64,000 nucleotides of DNA from Treponema sp. Marseille-Q4130 (GTDB taxonomy: Bacteria; Spirochaetota; Spirochaetia; Treponematales; Treponemataceae), in assembly GCF_014334325.1 (NCBI RefSeq), contig NZ_JACSET010000003.1:248001-312000 (forward strand), written 5' to 3'. The notes below the pieces were generated by a model, which ran no database searches, was not told the DNA's origin, and saw nothing but the letters and a program-made list of their open reading frames with translations. The position numbers and the translations under genes are program-made. This document shows, one piece after another, positions 61,055-64,000 of this stretch (its first letter is position 1; the number at the start of each line of letters is the position of its first letter).

Positions 61055-62221
61055 ATGGAAAAGGATATCACCGAGATCCTTCATCACATGGGAGAAGATG
61101 CACTCCCGCTCAACGCGGTAAGCCCGCCGATTTTTCAAACATCGATATTCTGTTTCAAATCGTTCGACGATTTTAAGGGTGCGCTTGCGGACGAACCGTC
61201 GCACTTTATTTATTCGCGCGGAAATAATCCGACGGTCAACCTGCTCGAAGAAAAGATTGCCGCGCTTGAGCACGGCGAACGGGCAAAGCTCGTTTCGTCG
61301 GGAGTCGCAGCGATCTCCGCTGCCGTCATGGCTTTTCTGAAAACGGGCGATCATGTCGTCGCAGTGCGGGACAGTTATTCGTGGGCGAAATATTTATTTA
61401 CGACGTATTTGGCCCGCTTCGGCATCGAAACGACGTATGTTGACGGTACCGATCCGGAAGATTTCGAACGCGCCGTAAAACCGAATACGAAACTGTTTTA
61501 TCTTGAAAGCCCGACGACATTCACATTCAAATTACAGAATCTTTCCGCCGTCGCACAAATTGCCAAAAAGCACGGTATCAAAACCGTCATCGACAATACA
61601 TGGTGTACGCCGATTTTTCAAAACCCGATCGATTGCGGCATCGACCTTACCGTGCATTCCGTAACGAAATATATGGGCGGAAACAGCGACGTCGTCGCAG
61701 GCGTCATAGTCGGTTCCGACGAAGACGTCAAAAAGATTTTTGAAAGCGAATTCCAGCTGCACGGCACCGTTCCCGATCCCTTTATGGCATGGCTCGTTTT
61801 GAGGGGACTGCGGACGCTGCATATCCGTATGCCGGTGCATTTTGAAAATGCAAAGAAAGTTGCGGCGTATTTACAGAGCAGAAGCGAAGTCGAAGACGTG
61901 TTGTATCCGTTTTTGCCTTCGTATCCGCAATACGATCTTGCAATGAAACAGATGCGAGGCGGCGCCGGTCTTTTTTCGTTCAGATTCAAAACGCGCAAGC
62001 TCGATGAGATACGAAAATTCACCGATGCTCTGAAGATGTTTAAACGCGCGGTAAGCTGGGGCGGTTATGAAAGCCTCGTCGTTCCGGCAGCCGTTTCCCG
62101 GTATCCGAACGATGTTATTCCCGATGACAGGATTTCGCTGATACGGCTGCATATCGGACTTGAAACGGCGGACAGTCTCATCTCCGATCTCGATGCGGCG
62201 ATCGCGGCGATGAAATCGTAA
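61055..62221 (+). CDS. Cys/Met-metabolism PLP-dependent enzyme
   Basis: 388 residues from the ATG at 61055 with GGAGG 7 bases upstream; an ATG at 61049 is too close to it. Fold-type I transsulfuration family: FIYSRGNNPTVNLLEEKIAALEHGERAKLVSSGVAAIS, NTWCTPIFQNPIDCGIDLTVHSVTKYMGGNSDVVAGV with PLP lysine Lys205. The YSRGNNPT motif replaces the usual YSRxxNPT with an extra G-N. It could be a cystathionine gamma-synthase, beta-lyase or methionine gamma-lyase; these cannot be told apart by eye. The gap of 56 bases before it contains a small hairpin with the AAAAC-TGAA-GTTTT core. Confidence 0.88.
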   Translation: MEKDITEILHHMGEDALPLNAVSPPIFQTSIFCFKSFDDFKGALADEPSHFIYSRGNNPTVNLLEEKIAALEHGERAKLVSSGVAAISAAVMAFLKTGDHVVAVRDSYSWAKYLFTTYLARFGIETTYVDGTDPEDFERAVKPNTKLFYLESPTTFTFKLQNLSAVAQIAKKHGIKTVIDNTWCTPIFQNPIDCGIDLTVHSVTKYMGGNSDVVAGVIVGSDEDVKKIFESEFQLHGTVPDPFMAWLVLRGLRTLHIRMPVHFENAKKVAAYLQSRSEVEDVLYPFLPSYPQYDLAMKQMRGGAGLFSFRFKTRKLDEIRKFTDALKMFKRAVSWGGYESLVVPAAVSRYPNDVIPDDRISLIRLHIGLETADSLISDLDAAIAAMKS

Positions 62222-62227
62222 TACGAA

Positions 62228-62276
62228 TTTTATTCGTGCGGAGGGTTTAATACCCCGACGCACGAATAAAATATTT
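62228..62276. terminator. Terminator after the PLP enzyme gene
   Basis: TTTTATTCGTGCG (62228-62240) pairs perfectly with CGCACGAATAAAA (62259-62271), followed by TATTTTT; the A-run at the left side gives it bidirectional form. Confidence 0.8.
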
Positions 62277-62283
62277 TTCACAA

Positions 62284-62434
62284 GTTCAATTTAAACCGTT
62301 CCTTAAAATTCAACAGTCGAACAAAATATCAATTTTGGAGACTGTTGAATTGGTGCGCGTAAGCGCACAATTAATAAGCGATGTTTCGGCTTCGTCCGAA
62401 ACTCGAAGTTAAATTGAACGGCGCAATTTCAGAC
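62284..62434. repeat. Multi-hairpin structured repeat, copy 1
   Basis: Outer stem GTTCAATTTAA/TTAAATTGAAC (62284-62294/62409-62419). Inside: AATTCAACAGTC/GACTGTTGAATT (62307-62318/62340-62351), GTGCGC-GTAA-GCGCAC (62353-62368), GTTTCGG-CTTCGT-CCGAAAC (62383-62402). A second copy follows in tandem with compensatory changes. Confidence 0.8.
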
Positions 62435-62583
62435 GTTCAATTTAAACCTTCCTTAAAATTGCACAGCGAGTAAATCTTCGGATTTAGGAGCCGTGCAATT
62501 AGTGCGCGCAAGCGCACCGTTAATAAGCGATGTTTCGGCTTCGTCCGAAACTCGAAGGTAAATTGAACGGCGCAATTTCAGAC
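62435..62583. repeat. Multi-hairpin structured repeat, copy 2
   Basis: Same layout as copy 1. The first hairpin is now AATTGCAC/GTGCAATT instead of AATTCAAC/GTTGAATT, so both strands changed together. The second tetraloop is GCAA instead of GTAA (both GNRA), and the third hairpin is unchanged. Confidence 0.8.
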
Positions 62584-62600
62584 GTTCAATTTAAACCTTC
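62584..62600. repeat. Truncated third repeat copy overlapping a gene end
   Basis: GTTCAATTTAAACCTTCC repeats the first bases of copy 2. It also encodes, on the other strand, the last codons of the binding-protein gene ending at 62586. Confidence 0.65.
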
Positions 62601-63593
62601 CGTCAATTTTCCGTTTTTGTAAATATAATTCGCGCTGTCCGCATATTTTTTCGGAATCGCAATACCGCATGCGGCTGCCGCATCGACGTCGATGAGCAGA
62701 TCGCTGTCGCTCGGCTCGGTCATAAAGCGGATCGGCATATCCGCAGGTTTCGCACCGCGCAAAATCTCTACGACCATTTCGCCCGTTGCGCGCCCGGCTT
62801 TATAATAATTAAAACCGCTTGCCATAAAGATACCGCCGTTTTTCGCTCCCGTCACGTCGCCTGAAAAGATCGGTTTTTTCGCTTTGGCAAAAACGTTTAC
62901 GACGGCGGGAAGTGCGCTGAACACCGTGTTATCGGTTGAAAGATACAGACCGTCGACGCGCTTTACAAGCGTTTCGGCCGCCTGCTTTACTTCCGACGAA
63001 TTCGTAATCGCCTGCGTTACAAGCGCAAGCCCCTGTTCGGCGCATCCCTTTTTAACAAGGTTGAGCGCGCTTGCCGAATTGGCTTCATTGCTCGTGTAGA
63101 TGTAGCCTAGCGTTTTGATACCCGCGACTTCTTTAAATAATGCAATATGCTGATCGGTCGGAATCGCGTCGCTCATGCCGGTTACGTTGCGCTCTCCGTG
63201 AGCCGTCGTCGATACGAGTCCCGCGCCGACAGGATCGGTGATCGTTCCGAATACGACCGGCACGTCTTTGATCGTATTCGCAAGCGCGACGGCAACCGGA
63301 GTTGCGATACCGACGGCAACATCGACTCGCTCGTCGCGATAGCGCGATGCGATTTGGGCGGCCGTGTTTACGTCTCCGTTTGCGTTTTGCAAATCGTAGT
63401 TTGCTTTGATGCCCGATTCATTGATCACATCCATGATGCCCCGCTCGATATCGTCGAGCGCTTGGTGCTGCACGATTTTCGCAATTCCGATTTTATACGT
63501 TTTGCCTGAAGAAGGTGCATCCGCACCTCCCATCGCCGATACCGTACCCGCCGCAAACACCGCCGCCGTTAAAGCCGCACATAATTTTTTCAT
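62586..63593 (-). CDS. Orphan ABC binding protein, TrpX-like (ABC_sub_bind family)
   Basis: 335 residues. Signal peptide MKKLCAALTAAVFAAGTVSA, no lipobox. The body is the PF04392-type fold: IGIAKIVQHQALDDIERGIMDVINE, DVAVGIATPVAVALANTIKDVPVVFGTITDPVGAGLV and YIYTSNEANSASALNLVKKG. Relatives bind tryptophan or tyrosine, or other small molecules, and are normally followed by permease and ATPase genes. Here none follow: the gene runs into the tandem repeats and the convergent PLP enzyme gene. The missing partners must be elsewhere, or the protein has another role. Confidence 0.88.
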   Translation of the reverse strand: MKKLCAALTAAVFAAGTVSAMGGADAPSSGKTYKIGIAKIVQHQALDDIERGIMDVINESGIKANYDLQNANGDVNTAAQIASRYRDERVDVAVGIATPVAVALANTIKDVPVVFGTITDPVGAGLVSTTAHGERNVTGMSDAIPTDQHIALFKEVAGIKTLGYIYTSNEANSASALNLVKKGCAEQGLALVTQAITNSSEVKQAAETLVKRVDGLYLSTDNTVFSALPAVVNVFAKAKKPIFSGDVTGAKNGGIFMASGFNYYKAGRATGEMVVEILRGAKPADMPIRFMTEPSDSDLLIDVDAAAACGIAIPKKYADSANYIYKNGKLTEGLN

Positions 63594-63638
63594 ACAACGC
63601 TCCTTTTATACATCCGCACTCTGCGGATCGATTTTATT

Positions 63639-63690
63639 TGTTTCTACAAACAGTAACAACAGTATAATACTATTTATAGAAACATGTCAA
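63639..63690 (-). promoter_or_regulatory. Promoter and inverted-repeat operator of the TrpX-like gene
   Basis: On the minus strand a consensus TTGACA (63690-63685) is followed by TATTATAC-like -10 sequence at 15-17 bases. An exact 8-bp inverted pair, TAGAAACA (63677-63684) within the spacer and TGTTTCTA (63639-63646) downstream, suggests repression by looping or by one elongated regulator. A hairpin ATCCGC/GCGGAT lies in the leader, before AAGGAGCG. Confidence 0.5.
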
Positions 63691-63739
63691 GAGCTCGAAA
63701 TACCTGATAGATATGTATTGTAAAATTACATATTAGTTA

Positions 63740-63745
63740 TATAAT
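63740..63745 (+). promoter_or_regulatory. -10 element of the Wzz-like gene
   Basis: TATAAT ends 7 bases before the ATG at 63753; TTGTAA (63718-63723) is 16 bases upstream. There is no Shine-Dalgarno. Confidence 0.55.
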
Positions 63746-63752
63746 ATCCGGT

Positions 63753-64000
63753 ATGGAAAATTCTTCGGAACAAAAAAATGTATCGCAGGCTTCGCAGGAC
63801 GATGAGATTTCGCTTATCGATCTCTTTGCCGTTTTGTTGGAGTATAAAAAACTTATCATTTTAATAACGGTCTTTGTTGCCGCCGCAGCTCTTTCGTTTT
63901 CCGTTCTGTCGCTCATTCTCCCGACGGAAAAGTCTCCACTTCCGAACATATATACATCGGAAGCGCTTATGCTCATAAACGATTCGTCGTCTTCAGGCGG
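63753..64000 (+). CDS. Wzz-type chain-length/polysaccharide co-polymerase (5' part)
   Basis: The frame is open to the window end. The first 82 residues show an acidic N-terminus followed by ISLIDLFAVLLEYKKLIILITVFVAAAALSFSVLSLILPTE, the first membrane helix with the usual DL..LL...K preface of Wzz proteins, then the start of the periplasmic domain (YTSEALMLIND). It would control polysaccharide chain length at the inner membrane. The remainder is outside the window. Confidence 0.75.
   Translation, partial: MENSSEQKNVSQASQDDEISLIDLFAVLLEYKKLIILITVFVAAAALSFSVLSLILPTEKSPLPNIYTSEALMLINDSSSSG

Noticed and set aside
62284-62600. Tandem repeats considered as a CRISPR array
   Set aside because: The repeat unit is about 150 bp with internal hairpins and there are no unique spacers or cas genes.

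Overview
The window looks like part of a spirochaete chromosome, most likely Treponema or a close relative. The reasons are the dense packing of ABC importers with their own binding proteins, short periplasmic signal peptides ending in forms such as YALGS or FAMG, very large Ig-like surface proteins ending in a beta-barrel, YesM/YesN-type two-component control, and a cluster of toxin-antitoxin genes. The species is inferred, not read directly. No rRNA, tRNA or CRISPR array was found.

Layout. 1-1.0 kb: the end of an upstream gene and a thioredoxin-reductase-like flavoprotein. 1.1-10.4 kb: a LacI-type repressor divergent from a catabolic cluster (an RfaE-like PfkB kinase fused to a HAD phosphatase, a deoxyhypusine-synthase-like enzyme, an RbsABC-type importer) and a convergent ROK kinase. 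Two near-identical operators sit on the two strong promoters of this cluster. 10.5-10.7 kb: a well-bounded small RNA gene of unknown family. 10.8-18.0 kb: an APC amino-acid permease and an Opp oligopeptide importer. 18.2-22.2 kb: an Fbp/Pot-type importer interrupted by a compact four-helix structured element. 22.3-30.7 kb: a fructan-type module (sensor kinase, AraC response regulator, binding protein, GH32 hydrolase, two permeases) flanked by 125-bp direct repeats that each carry a hairpin and a promoter.

30.7-48.1 kb: a HAD phosphatase, a zinc-ribbon membrane protein, a 1558-residue Ig-repeat/beta-barrel protein, a membrane-anchored binding-protein-like protein and a 3199-residue lipoprotein. 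48.1-50.75 kb: an AT-rich island with an intact YefM/RelE-like pair, an intact HicAB pair, three gene remnants and a 59-bp attC-like site. 50.8-57.7 kb: housekeeping genes (lspA, mtnN, birA, ackA), a DUF1538/PII pair and a C39-like peptidase. 57.9-61.0 kb: a third sugar importer. 61.0-64.0 kb: a Cys/Met PLP enzyme, tandem structured repeats, an orphan TrpX-like binding protein and the start of a Wzz-like gene.

The genes mostly serve scavenging of host- or community-derived sugars, peptides and amino acids, with acetate kinase fitting fermentative energy generation. Two patterns run through the window. About ten genes have a -10 hexamer only 5-9 bases before the ATG and no Shine-Dalgarno, so their mRNAs are probably leaderless. 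Multi-hairpin intergenic elements recur, and paired changes between copies support real RNA (or cruciform) structure.
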